Assembly: GCF_001995985.1 (NCBI RefSeq)
Contig: NZ_MUFC01000003.1
Span: forward strand, 218,979-257,146
DNA: 38,168 nucleotides
Direction of reading: 5' to 3'
Source of the DNA: Salinivibrio sharmensis
GTDB taxonomy: Bacteria > Pseudomonadota > Gammaproteobacteria > Enterobacterales > Vibrionaceae
In this document: piece by piece, positions 27,801 through 38,035 of the stretch
Layout: every line of letters starts with the position of its first letter
How positions within the stretch are numbered: position 1 is the stretch's first letter
Notes under the pieces: model-generated
What the model was told of the DNA's origin: nothing
Seen by the model: only the letters and a program-made list of their open reading frames with translations
Database searches by the model: none
Position numbers and translations under genes: made by a program

Positions 27801-28731
27801 CGGTCGCTGCGCCTGGCCACGGTGAAATCGCAGTGGGATGGTTATGAGTTTCCACCTTCATCAAAATATGGGCTGGCTCATGATGATATTGATAAGTGTG
27901 GCTCTCTGGGCTGGGGAAAAAGCGTCCAACGTTTGAGCCCGTCATCACGGCTGCGTTGTCTTTATACGCCGACAGCACGTTATCTGGGGTTTGCTCATAG
28001 GTGTTTTTGATCATTTTAAACAGCGATTTAGGCTGTTTTTCACCATCAATGGTCCAGTCGGCGTTGAAGATTTTGTGTCGGCAATGCTCTGAGTTGGCTT
28101 GCGCAAACATCATCAGTTCGATGTCGTTAGGATTACGCCCCAGCTGGGTGAAGTTCTCGACCAGATAGTCAATTTCATCTTCTGCCAGTGCCAACCCTAA
28201 GGCTTGGTTGGCCTCTACCAAAGCGGCTCGGCCACCCGAGAGAATGTCTACGCTATGCATCGGCGCAGGTTCCGCTTGCTCAAACAGCACCGCGGCCGCT
28301 TCAAGCTCATTGAACACCGCTTCCATCATCCGATCGTGCAACAATCCGACTAAGGTCGCGTGTTGCTCACGGGTCAAAGGCGCGGATAACTGAATATAGT
28401 ACGCCGTCCCGCGCTCTAAACGTTTCACCGCGTCCAAGCCGCAATTATGGGCAATATCGGTTGCCTTCGAGGACCACGGCGACAAGGTGCCCGGACGTGG
28501 GGTCACAAGAAACAGCGTCCCTTCCGGGGCATGCGGTGGTAAGGTTGGTCCGTAAGTCAGTAGCTTTTCGAGCTTCTCGCGACGGGCGCCATCCAAAGGC
28601 TGATGCAAATCGGCAAAATGAATAAACTCAGCATACAGTGCCGTGACAGGTAACTGGTGCGCTTGGCAGCTAGCCAGCAATTTGTTGACACGAAACTCAG
28701 ACAGTGCGGGGGAACCACGCAAAATATCCAT
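24841..28731 (-). CDS. purL: phosphoribosylformylglycinamidine synthase PurL
   Basis: PurL converts FGAR, ATP and glutamine to FGAM in purine synthesis. It is the large single-chain form. An N-terminal PurS-like region (about residues 1-150) is followed by two AIR-synthase-like halves containing [20 protein letters not shown]. The C-terminal glutamine amidotransferase has Cys1136 in [10 protein letters not shown] and His1261/Glu1263 in MMPHPERVF. The 1296-residue length matches relatives. I start at the ATG at 28731 ([19 protein letters not shown]). The frame is open 44 codons further upstream, but that stretch runs through the leader palindrome and does not resemble PurL. A PurR-like site and TATAAT lie upstream. 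Confidence 0.97.
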   Translation of the reverse strand: MDILRGSPALSEFRVNKLLASCQAHQLPVTALYAEFIHFADLHQPLDGARREKLEKLLTYGPTLPPHAPEGTLFLVTPRPGTLSPWSSKATDIAHNCGLDAVKRLERGTAYYIQLSAPLTREQHATLVGLLHDRMMEAVFNELEAAAVLFEQAEPAPMHSVDILSGGRAALVEANQALGLALAEDEIDYLVENFTQLGRNPNDIELMMFAQANSEHCRHKIFNADWTIDGEKQPKSLFKMIKNTYEQTPDNVLSAYKDNAAVMTGSNVGRFFPSPESHTYQYHHEPAHILMKVETHNHPTAISPWPGAATGSGGEIRDEGATGVGGKPKAGLVGFSVSNLKIPGFIQPWERDYGKPERIATALDIMLEGPLGGAAFNNEFGRPNLLGYFRTYEQWVTSYAGEEVRGYHKPIMIAGGMGNIRDGHVQKDEIDVGAKLIVLGGPAMNIGLGGGAASSMASGQSAEDLDFASVQRENPEMERRCQEVIDRCWQLGDDNPIAFIHDVGAGGLSNAMPELVDDGGRGGRFNLRDIPNDEPGMSPLAIWCNESQERYVLAVKPENMALFEALCERERAPYAVLGEATDARHLSLEDSHFDNTPIDMPMDILLGKAPKMHRDVTRQQVTSAALNTQGIELAQACERVLRLPAVAEKTFLITIGDRSVTGLVARDQMVGPWQVPVANCAVTAASYDSYHGEAMAMGERTPAALLDFAASARMAVGEALTNIACADIGSLTNIKLSANWMSAAGHPGEDAGLYEAVKAVGEELCPELSLTIPVGKDSMSMKTQWQQDGENKTVTAPMSLIITAFGRVEDVRRTVTPQLRTDKGDSQLIAIDLGEGAQRLGATALAQVYHQLGDKPADVTSSARLKGFFNAMQTLVAEQKLLAYHDRADGGLFVTLAEMAFAGHTGIDVDIARLGDDALSVLFNEELGAVIQVAASDLERVNAVLDEHQLTACSHLIGGLSDSDEIILRHGEAPIYQASRQHLRQIWAETTYQMQARRDNPDCARQEFDAKQAIDPGLHASLSFDVHQDIAAPYIATGQQPTMAILREQGVNSHVEMAAAFDRAGFNAVDVHMSDILSGRVSLDGFQGLVACGGFSYGDVLGAGEGWAKSILFNSRAHDQFSAFFTREDTLALGVCNGCQMLSNLHELIPGAAHWPRFVRNESERFEARFSMVEVQSSPSAFFAGMAGSRMPIAVSHGEGRVEVRDAEHLAAIEASGTVALRYTDNHGQPTQAYPANPNGSPNGITALTTESGRVTIMMPHPERVFRTVANSWHPDDWGEDSAWMRMFRNARVALG

Positions 28732-28768
28732 GTGCGTACGTCTCTCGTTGGCGGTAAATGAAAGGGGT

Positions 28769-28808
28769 ATACCCAAGTTATCGCACCCCGGCACCATAAC
28801 TTGGGTAT
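28769..28808. repeat. perfect 13-bp palindromic hairpin in the purL leader
   Basis: ATACCCAAGTTAT and ATAACTTGGGTAT pair perfectly over 13 bases around a 14-base C/G-rich loop. It lies 38 bases upstream of the purL ATG, within the transcribed leader if the promoter at 28967 is used. No T run follows on the minus strand. It could be a dispersed palindromic element or a leader structure acting on translation. Confidence 0.8.
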
Positions 28809-28966
28809 CACCACTGACCTTGCCGCAATGGCAGTTGTCACGGTTATAATTCACGGTAAGCACGGATACCGTTCACGCGTTACACATAAAGCACACTCGC
28901 TGAGAACCCCGAGTGTGTGCGGTTCAACGCGCGTTTTAATGCTGGCATTTTGCCCAAGCGGACGCC

Positions 28967-28972
28967 ATTATA
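28967..28972 (-). promoter_or_regulatory. likely -10 box of purL
   Basis: A perfect TATAAT on the minus strand lies 236 bases before the purL ATG. The -35 region (TTGTCG or GTTGTC) is only moderate and the spacing is 15-16 bases. Its use would give a leader of about 230 bases carrying two hairpins, including one formed by CACTCG/CGAGTG at about 28893-28917. Confidence 0.55.
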
Positions 28973-29001
28973 GGGGAAAATTGTCACCGACAACACACCT
29001 G

Positions 29002-29017
29002 ACGCAACCGTTTGCGC
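29002..29017. promoter_or_regulatory. PurR operator-like site upstream of purL
   Basis: ACGCAACCGTTTGCGC matches the PurR consensus ACGCAAACGTTTGCGT at 14 of 16 positions. It lies about 30 bases upstream of the TATAAT of purL, on the far side of its -35 region, and 43 bases before the mltF start. E. coli purL is PurR-repressed. Confidence 0.8.
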
Positions 29018-29059
29018 AAAAAATTTTCCCCCTATCGGTCTGACGTCTATTCACGTAGA

Positions 29060-30676
29060 ATGACGCGTCTATCGATCATCGCTAGCGGTTTGATGCTGGC
29101 ATGCAACAGTGAGCGACAGCCTTTGACACAGCGTGACTTTTCTTTGCGATCATGGATGATTAGCCTAACGGTGCTTGTGCTTAGCCTCGCCGTCACAGGC
29201 TGTGATTGGACCTTCGACGATCGTACCGTTCTAGAAAAAATCCGAGACCGTGGCGTTTTAAGAGTCGGGACACTCAACAACGAACTCTCATACTATATTG
29301 GTCCTGACGGCCCCACCGGGCTGGATTACGAGCTTGCTTCTCGATTTGCCGACAAGCTCGGGGTCAAGCTAGAAATGGTGCCGACCTACACCTTATCCGG
29401 ACTCTTCCCTGCTCTCGAGCGCGGCGATGTGGATCTGATTGCGGCAGGCCTTACCATTACCGACCAACGTTTAGCCCAGTTTCGCCCCGGCCCCGCCTAT
29501 TACTTTGTCAGCCAGCAAGTGGTGTACAAAAAGGGACATTGGCGCCCGCGCGATGTCGATGACTTTGACCGTGAAGATGCCATCATGGCGGTGGTGGAAG
29601 ACTCTAGCCACGATCTCACCTTGCAAGCGCTGAAACAAGACCACCCTGATCTCAGCTGGAAAGTGGTACAAGACGCCGACGATGATGAGCTGCTTAAACA
29701 AGTCGCAGACGGTGAGATTGACTTTACCATTGCCGACTCCGTTGATATTGCCTTGATGCAACGCACCCATCCAGATATTGCCGTCGCCATGGCTCTCAGT
29801 GAAGACGAGCCCGTAGCCTGGTTTATGAAAAAACAAGGCGACAGCAGCGCCTATGCCTTAATGGTTAACTTTTTTGGTGAGCTTAACCAAACTGGCGAAT
29901 TGGCTATTTTAGAAGAGAAGTATTTTGGTCACGTTGATCAATTTGATTACGTCGATACCCGCGCCTTTTTGCGGGCACTAGAGAGCAAATTACCCAAGTG
30001 GGAGCCGCTTTTCAAAAAGCACGCCAACGATTTTGACTGGCGCTTACTGGCGGCCTTGTCGTATCAAGAATCGCATTGGAACCCTCGGGCAATCTCGCCT
30101 ACCGGGGTGCGTGGTATGATGATGCTTACCCTGCCGACCGCCAAATCAGTGGGCGTGCGCAATCGCCTCGACCCCGAGCAAAGCATTAAAGGCGGCTCGC
30201 TCTACCTGCAACGTGTACTTGATCGTGTGCCTGATAGTGTCAATCCACACGAGCGCATTTGGTTTGCCCTCGCCTCTTACAATATTGGTTTTGGCCATAT
30301 GATGGACGCACGCCGACTTACAGAAGCACAAGGGGCCGATCCAAACTCTTGGAGCGATGTAAAACAGCGCCTACCTTTATTAGCCAAGCGTCAGTATTAC
30401 ACCCAAACACGCTATGGTTACGCACGTGGTTACGAGGCGCTTAGCTATGTCGAGAATATTCGCCGCTATTACCAAAGTATTCTAGGCTATGAGAAGGCAC
30501 ACATAGAGTCTCTCGACAGCCAACAAGTTGAAGATCTCGGTGGTCTACAAACGATCGTCGCGCCTGATGAGCCATCGGAAAATGCCTCCGAGAATGCAAC
30601 CGAGCAAGCGCCAGACTCGGCGTCATCACAGTCAGAGGATAACTCGACACCGCAATCAGACACGCAATCACAATGA
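29060..30676 (+). CDS. mltF: membrane-bound lytic murein transglycosylase F
   Basis: MltF cleaves peptidoglycan glycan strands, forming 1,6-anhydromuramic ends. A substrate-binding-protein-like regulatory domain (about residues 60-305; LRVGTLNNELSYYIGPDGPT, LDYELASRFADKLGV) precedes an SLT catalytic domain (about 318-450) with Glu337 in LSYQESHWNP. The tail after 490 is acidic and Ser/Gln/Asn-rich. A lipobox-like VTGC lies at Cys48, so this form may be a lipoprotein. The start is uncertain: ATG 29060 is the longest plausible; an ATG at 29156 would shorten the signal region. A TTG at 29012 overlaps the PurR site and is unlikely. It is divergent from purL. Confidence 0.9.
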   Translation: MTRLSIIASGLMLACNSERQPLTQRDFSLRSWMISLTVLVLSLAVTGCDWTFDDRTVLEKIRDRGVLRVGTLNNELSYYIGPDGPTGLDYELASRFADKLGVKLEMVPTYTLSGLFPALERGDVDLIAAGLTITDQRLAQFRPGPAYYFVSQQVVYKKGHWRPRDVDDFDREDAIMAVVEDSSHDLTLQALKQDHPDLSWKVVQDADDDELLKQVADGEIDFTIADSVDIALMQRTHPDIAVAMALSEDEPVAWFMKKQGDSSAYALMVNFFGELNQTGELAILEEKYFGHVDQFDYVDTRAFLRALESKLPKWEPLFKKHANDFDWRLLAALSYQESHWNPRAISPTGVRGMMMLTLPTAKSVGVRNRLDPEQSIKGGSLYLQRVLDRVPDSVNPHERIWFALASYNIGFGHMMDARRLTEAQGADPNSWSDVKQRLPLLAKRQYYTQTRYGYARGYEALSYVENIRRYYQSILGYEKAHIESLDSQQVEDLGGLQTIVAPDEPSENASENATEQAPDSASSQSEDNSTPQSDTQSQ

Positions 30677-30683
30677 GGGCAGC

Positions 30684-31399
<716 letters not shown>

Positions 31400-31433
31400 T
31401 CACAACCTAATACGCCCTCAGTATACGATACAA

Positions 31434-31459
31434 ATAAGCCGGCTCGAAGGCCGGCTTAT
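31434..31459 (-). terminator. hairpin terminator after the AbgT-family gene
   Basis: ATAAGCCGGC and GCCGGCTTAT form a perfect 10-bp stem around six bases. On the minus strand it is followed by only a weak T stretch (TTTG). It lies 24 bases after the transporter stop. Confidence 0.7.
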
Positions 31460-31482
31460 CTTGCTCAACGCGCAACAGCGTA

Positions 31483-33045
31483 TTACTGCACCAAGTATTG
31501 GTAACTGGCTTGAATGCCCAAAGGCAATCCTAGTGCCCAGTAGGCGAGCAAGAACAAGGTCCAACCTACCAGCATGGTAAGCGAGTAAGGGATCATCATT
31601 GAGGCCACGGTACCAATCCCCGTGGTTTTCACGTAGCGCTGGCAATACACCACCACCAGTGGGAAGAACACCATTAATGGCGAGATAATGTTCGACACGG
31701 AATCACCCACACGATAAGCCGCTTGCGACAATTCAGGGGAAATGCCGACAACCATTAACATCGGCACGAGAATCGGCCCAATCAGCCCCCATTTCGCCGA
31801 CGCGGAACCAATCAATAAGTTCACCATTGCCGTCAGCAAAATCATTCCCACAATCGTCATCTCACCTGGCAGGTTCATTGACTGCAACAGCTCCGCGCCG
31901 TTGAGCGCCAACAAAGTACCAATGTTTGATTGGGTAAATGCGGCTAAGAATTGCGCGCAGAAAAACGCCATCACCATGTACGCGCCCATGGTCGCCATGG
32001 TGTCAGACATGGATTTGATCACGTCCTGGCTGGTTTTAAAGGTGCCCGCGGTTTTGCCATAAACAATGCCTGGAATGATAAACAGCAAAAAAATCAGCGG
32101 CACGATCGATTGCATAATCGGTGCATCAAACGCGGTCAGCTCACCCGCCGGAGAGCGGAGCGGTGACGTTTCCGGCCACGAGGCGGCCACCAGCGCAGCG
32201 ATCCCTAGTAGCATCGCCAGCCCAGCACGGTTAAAGGCTTTACCTTCTATCGCCGTAAAAGAGCCCAAATCCGGTGCCTCTTCAGCATCCTCATCAATCG
32301 GCGTACGATTTAGGCGAGGTTCGACAATTTTCTCGGTCACAAACCAGCCCAATGCCACAATCAAAATCGATGACAAGCCAGTGAAATACAGGTTCGCAAG
32401 CGGGTTTACCTGATAGCTATCGTCCAACACATGCGCGGCAGATTCAGTAAAACCGGCCAGTAATGGATCAATCCCTGACGGAATAAAATTGGCCGAAAAC
32501 CCACCCGATACGCCAGCAAAGGCGGCAGCGATACCGGCCAGAGGATGACGCCCCGCCGCGTGGAAGATAATCCCGCCGAGTGGGATCACCAGCACATAGC
32601 CAGCATCTGCGGCGGTGTGGGATACAATCGCCACCAAAATCAGCATGGGTGTGAGCGCTTGCTTCGGCGTCACACTCAGCATTTTCTTGAGGCCGGTGGT
32701 AATAAAGCCTGACTGATCAGCCACACCCACACCAAGCATCGCCACCAAAACAATCCCCAGCGGCGCAAATCCAGTAAAGGTGTCAACCATATTGGCTAAA
32801 AAGTGGGCTAGCGCATCGCCGGTGAGCAGGTTTTTGACTTGAACAGCCTCGCCGGTCAAAGGGTGGACTGAATCAAAAGAGACCTGAGAAAGAATGGCTG
32901 ACAATACCCAGACGGTGATCAGCCCCCAAAAAAACAATAGCGCGGGATCCGGAATGCGGTTCCCTGCCCGCTCTATCATGTTCAAAAACCGATCCATGCC
33001 GCGCGGCTGGCTAGCTTCGGCTGAGTCGCTTATGTGTTGGCTCAC
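31483..33045 (-). CDS. AbgT family transporter (p-aminobenzoyl-glutamate transporter-like)
   Basis: The 520-residue protein is a polytopic inner-membrane transporter. AbgT-family members include E. coli AbgT, which takes up the folate breakdown product p-aminobenzoyl-glutamate, and MtrF, linked to sulfonamide efflux. Family traits seen are the opening NMIERAGNRIPDPALLFFWG, the re-entrant segment VSHTAADAGYVLVIPLGGII, ANFIPSGIDPLLAGFTE and a closing VGDSVSNIISPLMVFFPLVV. The start is a GTG at 33045, six bases after TGGAG. It is a single-gene unit with a sigma-70-like promoter. The exact substrate cannot be read from sequence, so I give no symbol. Confidence 0.92.
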   Translation of the reverse strand: MSQHISDSAEASQPRGMDRFLNMIERAGNRIPDPALLFFWGLITVWVLSAILSQVSFDSVHPLTGEAVQVKNLLTGDALAHFLANMVDTFTGFAPLGIVLVAMLGVGVADQSGFITTGLKKMLSVTPKQALTPMLILVAIVSHTAADAGYVLVIPLGGIIFHAAGRHPLAGIAAAFAGVSGGFSANFIPSGIDPLLAGFTESAAHVLDDSYQVNPLANLYFTGLSSILIVALGWFVTEKIVEPRLNRTPIDEDAEEAPDLGSFTAIEGKAFNRAGLAMLLGIAALVAASWPETSPLRSPAGELTAFDAPIMQSIVPLIFLLFIIPGIVYGKTAGTFKTSQDVIKSMSDTMATMGAYMVMAFFCAQFLAAFTQSNIGTLLALNGAELLQSMNLPGEMTIVGMILLTAMVNLLIGSASAKWGLIGPILVPMLMVVGISPELSQAAYRVGDSVSNIISPLMVFFPLVVVYCQRYVKTTGIGTVASMMIPYSLTMLVGWTLFLLAYWALGLPLGIQASYQYLVQ

Positions 33046-33142
33046 TGTTTACTCCATTTTTCGATGTTGTGTCTTTGCTTGCCTGCTGAAGCAGGTTTTA
33101 GTGACATTAAAATGACAAACCATCGCCAGTAAAGCAAAAAAC

Positions 33143-33172
33143 AGCATAGTTAGCCATAAGTAAGCCAGTCAA
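33143..33172 (-). promoter_or_regulatory. sigma-70-type promoter of the AbgT-family gene
   Basis: On the minus strand TTGACT and TATGCT are 18 bases apart, about 98 bases before the GTG start. A small hairpin (CCTGCT/AGCAGG) lies in the leader near 33080. Confidence 0.6.
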
Positions 33173-33250
33173 CCAAATTTTAAATTGATTTATAATTAGA
33201 AAAGTAGCATAAAAAACGGATGCTCACAGGGCTCGCTGAAACATTTAGAA

Positions 33251-33280
33251 ACAAAAAAGCCCACGCTAGGCATGGGCTTT
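33251..33280 (-). terminator. terminator after guaA
   Basis: AAAGCCCA and TGGGCTTT pair over eight bases around a nine-base loop; on the minus strand the stem runs into TTTTTTG. It ends the guaBA transcript 36 bases after the guaA stop. Confidence 0.85.
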
Positions 33281-33315
33281 GTGTCGTTAATCTGGCGTTT
33301 TACTCTCTCAAACGC

Positions 33316-34893
33316 TTATTCCCACTCAATCGTCGCAGGCGGTTTGCCGGAGACGTCGTAAACCACGCGGGAGATGCCGTCGACTTCGTTGATGATGCGG
33401 TTTGATACCTTACCCAGGAAATCGTATGGCAGGTGTGCCCAGTGCGCAGTCATAAAGTCGATGGTTTCGACGGCACGTAGGGCAATGATCCAGTCATATT
33501 TACGGCCATCGCCCATCACACCCACCGAGCGAACTGGCAGGAATACGGCGAAGGCTTGCGAGACCTTCTCGTAAAGATCGGCATTGCGCAGCTCTTCGAT
33601 AAAAATCGCATCGGCGCGACGAAGCAGATCGCAGTATTCCTTTTGAATCTCGCCCAGCACGCGCACGCCGAGGCCGGGCCCTGGGAAAGGGTGGCGATAA
33701 AGCATGTGGTACGGTAAGCCTAGCTCAAGGCCAATTTTGCGCACTTCGTCTTTGAACAACTCTTTAAGCGGCTCAACCAGACCCATTTCCATTTCTTCCG
33801 GCAGGCCACCGACATTGTGGTGTGATTTGATCACATGGGCTTTACCGGTTTTCGAGGCCGCTGACTCAATCACATCCGGGTAGATGGTGCCTTGTGCCAG
33901 CCACTTGGCATTTTTCATTTTGCTCGCTTGCTCATCGAATACCTCGACAAACACGCGGCCAATGATTTTACGCTTGGCTTCCGGATCCGCTTCGCCTTTA
34001 AGGGCATCGAGGAAACGGTCTTCGGCGTTAACATGAATAATATTCAAACCAAAGTGGTCACCGAACATTTCCAGTACTTGCTCACCTTCGTTAAGGCGTA
34101 GCAGGCCATTATCGACGAACACACACGTGAGCTTATCGCCAATTGCACGGTGAACCAGCATGGCGACCACGGAAGAGTCGACGCCGCCAGACAAGCCAAG
34201 GATCACTTCATCATCCCCGACTTGCTCACGAATACGCTCAATTGCATCGTCAATAATGGTGGCTGGTGTCCATAAGCGCTCGCATTGGCAGATTTGCATC
34301 ACAAACTGCTCCAACATGCGTTGGCCTTGGCGCGTGTGGGTCACTTCTGGGTGGAATTGCACACCATAAAAACGCTTGTCTTCATTGGCCATGGCCGCGA
34401 AGGGGCAAGTGTCCGTCTCGGCCACTTTGACAAAATCTTCCGGAATGGCGACCACTTTATCACCATGGCTCATCCATACATCGAGGAGCGCGTGACCGTC
34501 ATCGGCGATGGCATCTTCAATGCCATCAAACAGCGCGCTTTGTCCAACGCGTTTTACTTGCGCATAGCCAAATTCACGGTGCTCAGAGCCGGCCACCTTA
34601 CCACCAAGCTGCTCGGCCATAGTCTGCATGCCATAACAAACCCCCAACACTGGCACGCCGGCGTTAAAGACATACTGCGGCGCTCGTGGAGAGTTCTCCT
34701 CTGCCACGCTCTCTGGACCACCGGATAGGATGATACCGTTAGGGGCAAAATCACGAATGTCTTGCTCGTCGACATCCCAGCTCCAAAGCTCACAATACAC
34801 ACCGATTTCACGGACACGGCGCGCAATCAATTGGGTGTACTGGGAGCCAAAATCAAGGATCAAAATACGTTGAGCATGAATGTTCTGGGTCAT
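33316..34893 (-). CDS. guaA: GMP synthase (glutamine-hydrolysing) GuaA
   Basis: GuaA aminates XMP to GMP with ATP and glutamine. The N-terminal class I amidotransferase has Cys86 in GVCYGMQ and His181/Glu183 in QFHPEVTHT. The ATP-pyrophosphatase domain has the PP loop [11 protein letters not shown] at about 232-242. The C-terminal dimerisation domain ends in [14 protein letters not shown], the invariant family end. The 525-residue length is exact. It lies 75 bases after guaB with a hairpin between. The ribosome binding site is weak (GAG). Confidence 0.97.
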   Translation of the reverse strand: MTQNIHAQRILILDFGSQYTQLIARRVREIGVYCELWSWDVDEQDIRDFAPNGIILSGGPESVAEENSPRAPQYVFNAGVPVLGVCYGMQTMAEQLGGKVAGSEHREFGYAQVKRVGQSALFDGIEDAIADDGHALLDVWMSHGDKVVAIPEDFVKVAETDTCPFAAMANEDKRFYGVQFHPEVTHTRQGQRMLEQFVMQICQCERLWTPATIIDDAIERIREQVGDDEVILGLSGGVDSSVVAMLVHRAIGDKLTCVFVDNGLLRLNEGEQVLEMFGDHFGLNIIHVNAEDRFLDALKGEADPEAKRKIIGRVFVEVFDEQASKMKNAKWLAQGTIYPDVIESAASKTGKAHVIKSHHNVGGLPEEMEMGLVEPLKELFKDEVRKIGLELGLPYHMLYRHPFPGPGLGVRVLGEIQKEYCDLLRRADAIFIEELRNADLYEKVSQAFAVFLPVRSVGVMGDGRKYDWIIALRAVETIDFMTAHWAHLPYDFLGKVSNRIINEVDGISRVVYDVSGKPPATIEWE

Positions 34894-34922
34894 TATCTGG
34901 CTTTCTCAATTAAGTGGAACAA

Positions 34923-34941
34923 AGGGGAGCTGTGCTCCCCT
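34923..34941. repeat. 8-bp hairpin in the guaB-guaA gap
   Basis: AGGGGAGC and GCTCCCCT pair perfectly around TGT. On the minus strand the stem is followed by TTGTTCC, too few T residues for a full terminator. It may cause partial termination or protect the guaB part of the message. Confidence 0.6.
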
Positions 34942-34968
34942 CTCAAATGCATCGCGGTAGTGATGTCT

Positions 34969-36432
34969 TTAGCCGAGGCGATAGTTCGGCGCTTCTTTAG
35001 TAATAGTGACATCATGCGCGTGTGATTCTTTCATGCCCGCGCCTGTCACGCGAACAAACTGCGCTTGAGTGCGCATCTCTTCAATGGTGGCAGAGCCGGT
35101 GAGCCCCATGCTTGAGCGCAGGCCACCCATTTGCTGATGAATGATCTCTTTCATCATGCCTTTGTAATCGACACGCCCTTCAATGCCTTCAGGTACCAGC
35201 TTGTCTGCGGCGTTGTCGCTTTGGAAGTAACGATCAGACGAGCCTTTCGACATCGCGCCCACCGAGCCCATACCTCGATATGATTTATATGCACGGCCTT
35301 GGTAAAGCTCCACTTCACCCGGCGACTCTTCGGTACCGGCGAGCATTGAACCCACCATCACACAGGATGCACCGGCAGCAATCGCTTTACACAAATCCCC
35401 TGAGAAGCGGATACCGCCATCGGCAATCACGGGAATACCATACTCTTGCGCCACAGCGGCTGCATCACTGATCGCCGTGATCTGCGGGACACCGACGCCG
35501 GTAACGATACGCGTGGTACAAATTGAGCCCGGACCAATCCCAACTTTGACGGCATCCACTCCGGCTTCAATCAGGGCGCGTGCCCCTTCAGCAGTGGCGA
35601 CGTTGCCGCCCACAATCTGCAGGTTCGGGTACGCGGCACGTGCATCACGAATACGTTGCAGAACCCCTTCAGAGTGGCCGTGTGATGAGTCAATCAGCAA
35701 CACATCTACACCCGCTTCAACCAAGGCAGCAATACGTTCTTCGTTACCCGCACCGGCACCAACTGCACCACCGACACGCAAGCGACCCTGCTCGTCTTTA
35801 CAAGCATTAGGCTTGCTTTCCGCTTTTTGGAAGTCTTTGGCGGTGATCATGCCGGTGAGGTGATGGCTTGAGTTGACCACCAAAATCTTCTCGACACGGT
35901 GCTGTTGCATGAGCTGTTGTACCTGCTCACGCTCTGCGCCTTCTTGCACGGTGGCGAGGCGAGATTTTGGTGTCATCACGTCTTCGACGCGCTTACTTAA
36001 GTCAGACACAAAACGCACATCACGGCCTGTGATGATACCCACCAGCTCTTTGTGTGCGTTGACAACAGGGTAACCGGCAAAGCCGTTACGCTCAGTCAGC
36101 GCCTTGACATCAGCAATGGTCATTTCAGGGGTCACAGTCACTGGGTTGGTGACCATGCCTGCTTCATAGATTTTGACCAAGCGTACTTGTTCAGCCTGTT
36201 GCTCGATGGTCATGTTTTTATGGATAAAGCCAAGACCACCTTCTTGCGCCAAGGCTATTGCCAAACGGGCTTCGGTCACTGTGTCCATCGCGGCGGATAA
36301 CACAGGAATGTTTAAGCTGATCGAGCGTGTCAGTTTTGTACGCAGATCGGCATGGTTAGGAAGAACATTTGAGTGGGCAGGGACGAGGAGTACATCGTCA
36401 AAGGTTAGCGCTTCTTTCGCGATTCTCAGCAT
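34969..36432 (-). CDS. guaB: inosine-5'-monophosphate dehydrogenase GuaB
   Basis: GuaB oxidises IMP to XMP with NAD, the committed step toward GMP. The start [20 protein letters not shown] is diagnostic. Two CBS domains (about residues 93-200) interrupt the barrel. The catalytic Cys305 lies in [17 protein letters not shown], and the flap region includes [19 protein letters not shown]. The 487-residue length is typical. It heads guaBA and has a PurR-like operator within its promoter. The gene is divergent from xseA. Confidence 0.97.
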   Translation of the reverse strand: MLRIAKEALTFDDVLLVPAHSNVLPNHADLRTKLTRSISLNIPVLSAAMDTVTEARLAIALAQEGGLGFIHKNMTIEQQAEQVRLVKIYEAGMVTNPVTVTPEMTIADVKALTERNGFAGYPVVNAHKELVGIITGRDVRFVSDLSKRVEDVMTPKSRLATVQEGAEREQVQQLMQQHRVEKILVVNSSHHLTGMITAKDFQKAESKPNACKDEQGRLRVGGAVGAGAGNEERIAALVEAGVDVLLIDSSHGHSEGVLQRIRDARAAYPNLQIVGGNVATAEGARALIEAGVDAVKVGIGPGSICTTRIVTGVGVPQITAISDAAAVAQEYGIPVIADGGIRFSGDLCKAIAAGASCVMVGSMLAGTEESPGEVELYQGRAYKSYRGMGSVGAMSKGSSDRYFQSDNAADKLVPEGIEGRVDYKGMMKEIIHQQMGGLRSSMGLTGSATIEEMRTQAQFVRVTGAGMKESHAHDVTITKEAPNYRLG

Positions 36433-36483
36433 TGCAATATCTCACACCAAAATTTGTGAAGGGGAACAAAATATTGCCGCAGC

Positions 36484-36489
36484 ATTATA
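36484..36489 (-). promoter_or_regulatory. -10 box of guaB
   Basis: A perfect TATAAT on the minus strand lies 52 bases before the guaB ATG; the -35 region is poor. The PurR-like site begins six bases upstream of it. Confidence 0.65.
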
Positions 36490-36495
36490 CGTGCA

Positions 36496-36511
36496 GCGCA
36501 AACGTTTGGCT
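36496..36511. promoter_or_regulatory. PurR operator-like site in the guaB promoter
   Basis: GCGCAAACGTTTGGCT keeps the CGCAAACGTTTG core of the PurR consensus. It sits between the -35 and -10 regions of guaB, where binding would block RNA polymerase. E. coli guaBA is PurR-regulated. Confidence 0.78.
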
Positions 36512-36646
36512 ATCGATTTTTACTAAGAATGTCCGTTTGTTGGGCTACTCAGATTTAGTCGGTTGATTTATCAACAGATATCCGCGGGACTTTTTCGCAA
36601 CCGATTGCTTAAGGTCTATTTGGCATACCGCAGTGCGGCAGGTAGT

Positions 36647-38035
36647 ATGCTGACAAGCTTATTGAAATGGACCGAGATCGTGACCGCTAACAACCGAAAC
36701 ATTCTTTCCGTCTCTCGCTTAAATGCCGAAGTGCGTCTTTGCTTGGAGAAAAACATCGGTATCGTCTGGCTCACGGGGGAAATCTCTAATTTTACCGCTG
36801 CGACATCTGGTCACTGGTATTTATCGTTGAAAGATAACCAAAGCCAGGTCAAATGTGCGATGTTCCGTGGTAACAACCGCCGCGTGATGTTCAAACCTAA
36901 AAACGGCGATCAGGTGTTGGTGCGTGCGCGCGTGTCTATGTACGAGCCTCGCGGCGACTATCAACTGATCTTAGAAAGCATGCAGCCTGAAGGCGATGGA
37001 CGACTGCAACAGGCGTTTGAGCAACGCAAACAAGCGTTGGCAGCCGAGGGATTATTCGCGCAAAGCGCTAAACAGGCCTTGCCCGACCAACCCAAGCGCG
37101 TTGGCATAATCACCTCCAAAACGGGCGCTGCCTTGCATGATATTCTAAATGTGTTGAAACGGCGCGATCCGAGCCTGCCAGTGGTTATCTATCCCACGCT
37201 GGTACAAGGACAAGAAGCTGCGGTTTCTATTGCCCAAGCCCTAGGGCGCGCGAATACGCGCAACGAGTGTGATGTGCTGATTGTTGGCCGTGGCGGTGGT
37301 TCACTCGAGGACTTATGGTGCTTTAATGAAGAAATCGTCGCCCGTACTATCGCCGCCAGTCAGATCCCCATCGTCAGTGCCGTGGGCCATGAAGTGGATG
37401 TCACCATTGCCGACTTTGTTGCCGACGTGCGCGCGCCAACGCCATCAGCCGCTGCAGAATTAGTGAGCCGTGACCTCAGCTATCGTTTACAACAATATCA
37501 GCAGCGCGAGCAAGCGCTCAAAAACGCGATCGGCACCCTTCTTTATCGCCAACAACGGGCACTGACGCAGCACGAACACCGCTTGTCGCATCAGCACCCT
37601 CGCCGGCGTTTGCAACAGCAAAGTCAGCATATTGATGAGCTGCAACGACGTATGCACCAGGCGCTCACCAAACAAGTTTCACGGTATAGCAATCGGCTTA
37701 CTGCGCTGGATAGTCGCTTGCAGCGCATGACGCCTGACCGCCGTATTCAGCAACATCAGGCTCAATTGGCGCAATACCATCAACGCCTTACCCACGCGAT
37801 GGACTCACACCTGTCACATGCGCAACAGCGACTTGGCACCTTGGTTGCCACCTTAGATGCGGTCAGCCCACTTGCCACCCTTTCTCGCGGCTACTCAATT
37901 AGTCGTGATAGTGAAGGGAATATCGTTAATGATATCCATCAGCTAAAGAACGGGGATACTCTCCATACCCAGCTCAGTAACGGTGATGTCACTAGCGTGG
38001 TGCAACAACGTCATCCAAGTCAGGTAGCTGATTAA
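36647..38035 (+). CDS. xseA: exodeoxyribonuclease VII large subunit
   Basis: XseA with XseB forms exonuclease VII, which degrades single-stranded DNA from both ends. An N-terminal OB-fold (about residues 18-120; [53 protein letters not shown]) is followed by the catalytic region ([44 protein letters not shown]-like [20 protein letters not shown]). A Gln/Arg-rich coiled-coil region binds XseB, and a C-terminal segment contains [12 protein letters not shown] start at ATG 36647 after AGG. A GTG at 36680 matches relatives equally well, and the frame is open to 36563. At 462 residues it is of normal length. It is divergent from guaB. Confidence 0.94.
   Translation: MLTSLLKWTEIVTANNRNILSVSRLNAEVRLCLEKNIGIVWLTGEISNFTAATSGHWYLSLKDNQSQVKCAMFRGNNRRVMFKPKNGDQVLVRARVSMYEPRGDYQLILESMQPEGDGRLQQAFEQRKQALAAEGLFAQSAKQALPDQPKRVGIITSKTGAALHDILNVLKRRDPSLPVVIYPTLVQGQEAAVSIAQALGRANTRNECDVLIVGRGGGSLEDLWCFNEEIVARTIAASQIPIVSAVGHEVDVTIADFVADVRAPTPSAAAELVSRDLSYRLQQYQQREQALKNAIGTLLYRQQRALTQHEHRLSHQHPRRRLQQQSQHIDELQRRMHQALTKQVSRYSNRLTALDSRLQRMTPDRRIQQHQAQLAQYHQRLTHAMDSHLSHAQQRLGTLVATLDAVSPLATLSRGYSISRDSEGNIVNDIHQLKNGDTLHTQLSNGDVTSVVQQRHPSQVAD

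Noticed and set aside
25000-28400. Many plus-strand ORFs opposite purL
   Set aside because: They are antisense shadows of a well-supported 1296-residue gene, with no start signals.
28732-28863. 44-codon in-frame extension of purL
   Set aside because: It runs through the leader palindrome and does not resemble PurL; the ATG at 28731 gives the family N-terminus.
29012-29059. Upstream TTG start for mltF
   Set aside because: It would begin inside the PurR-like site and has no ribosome binding site.
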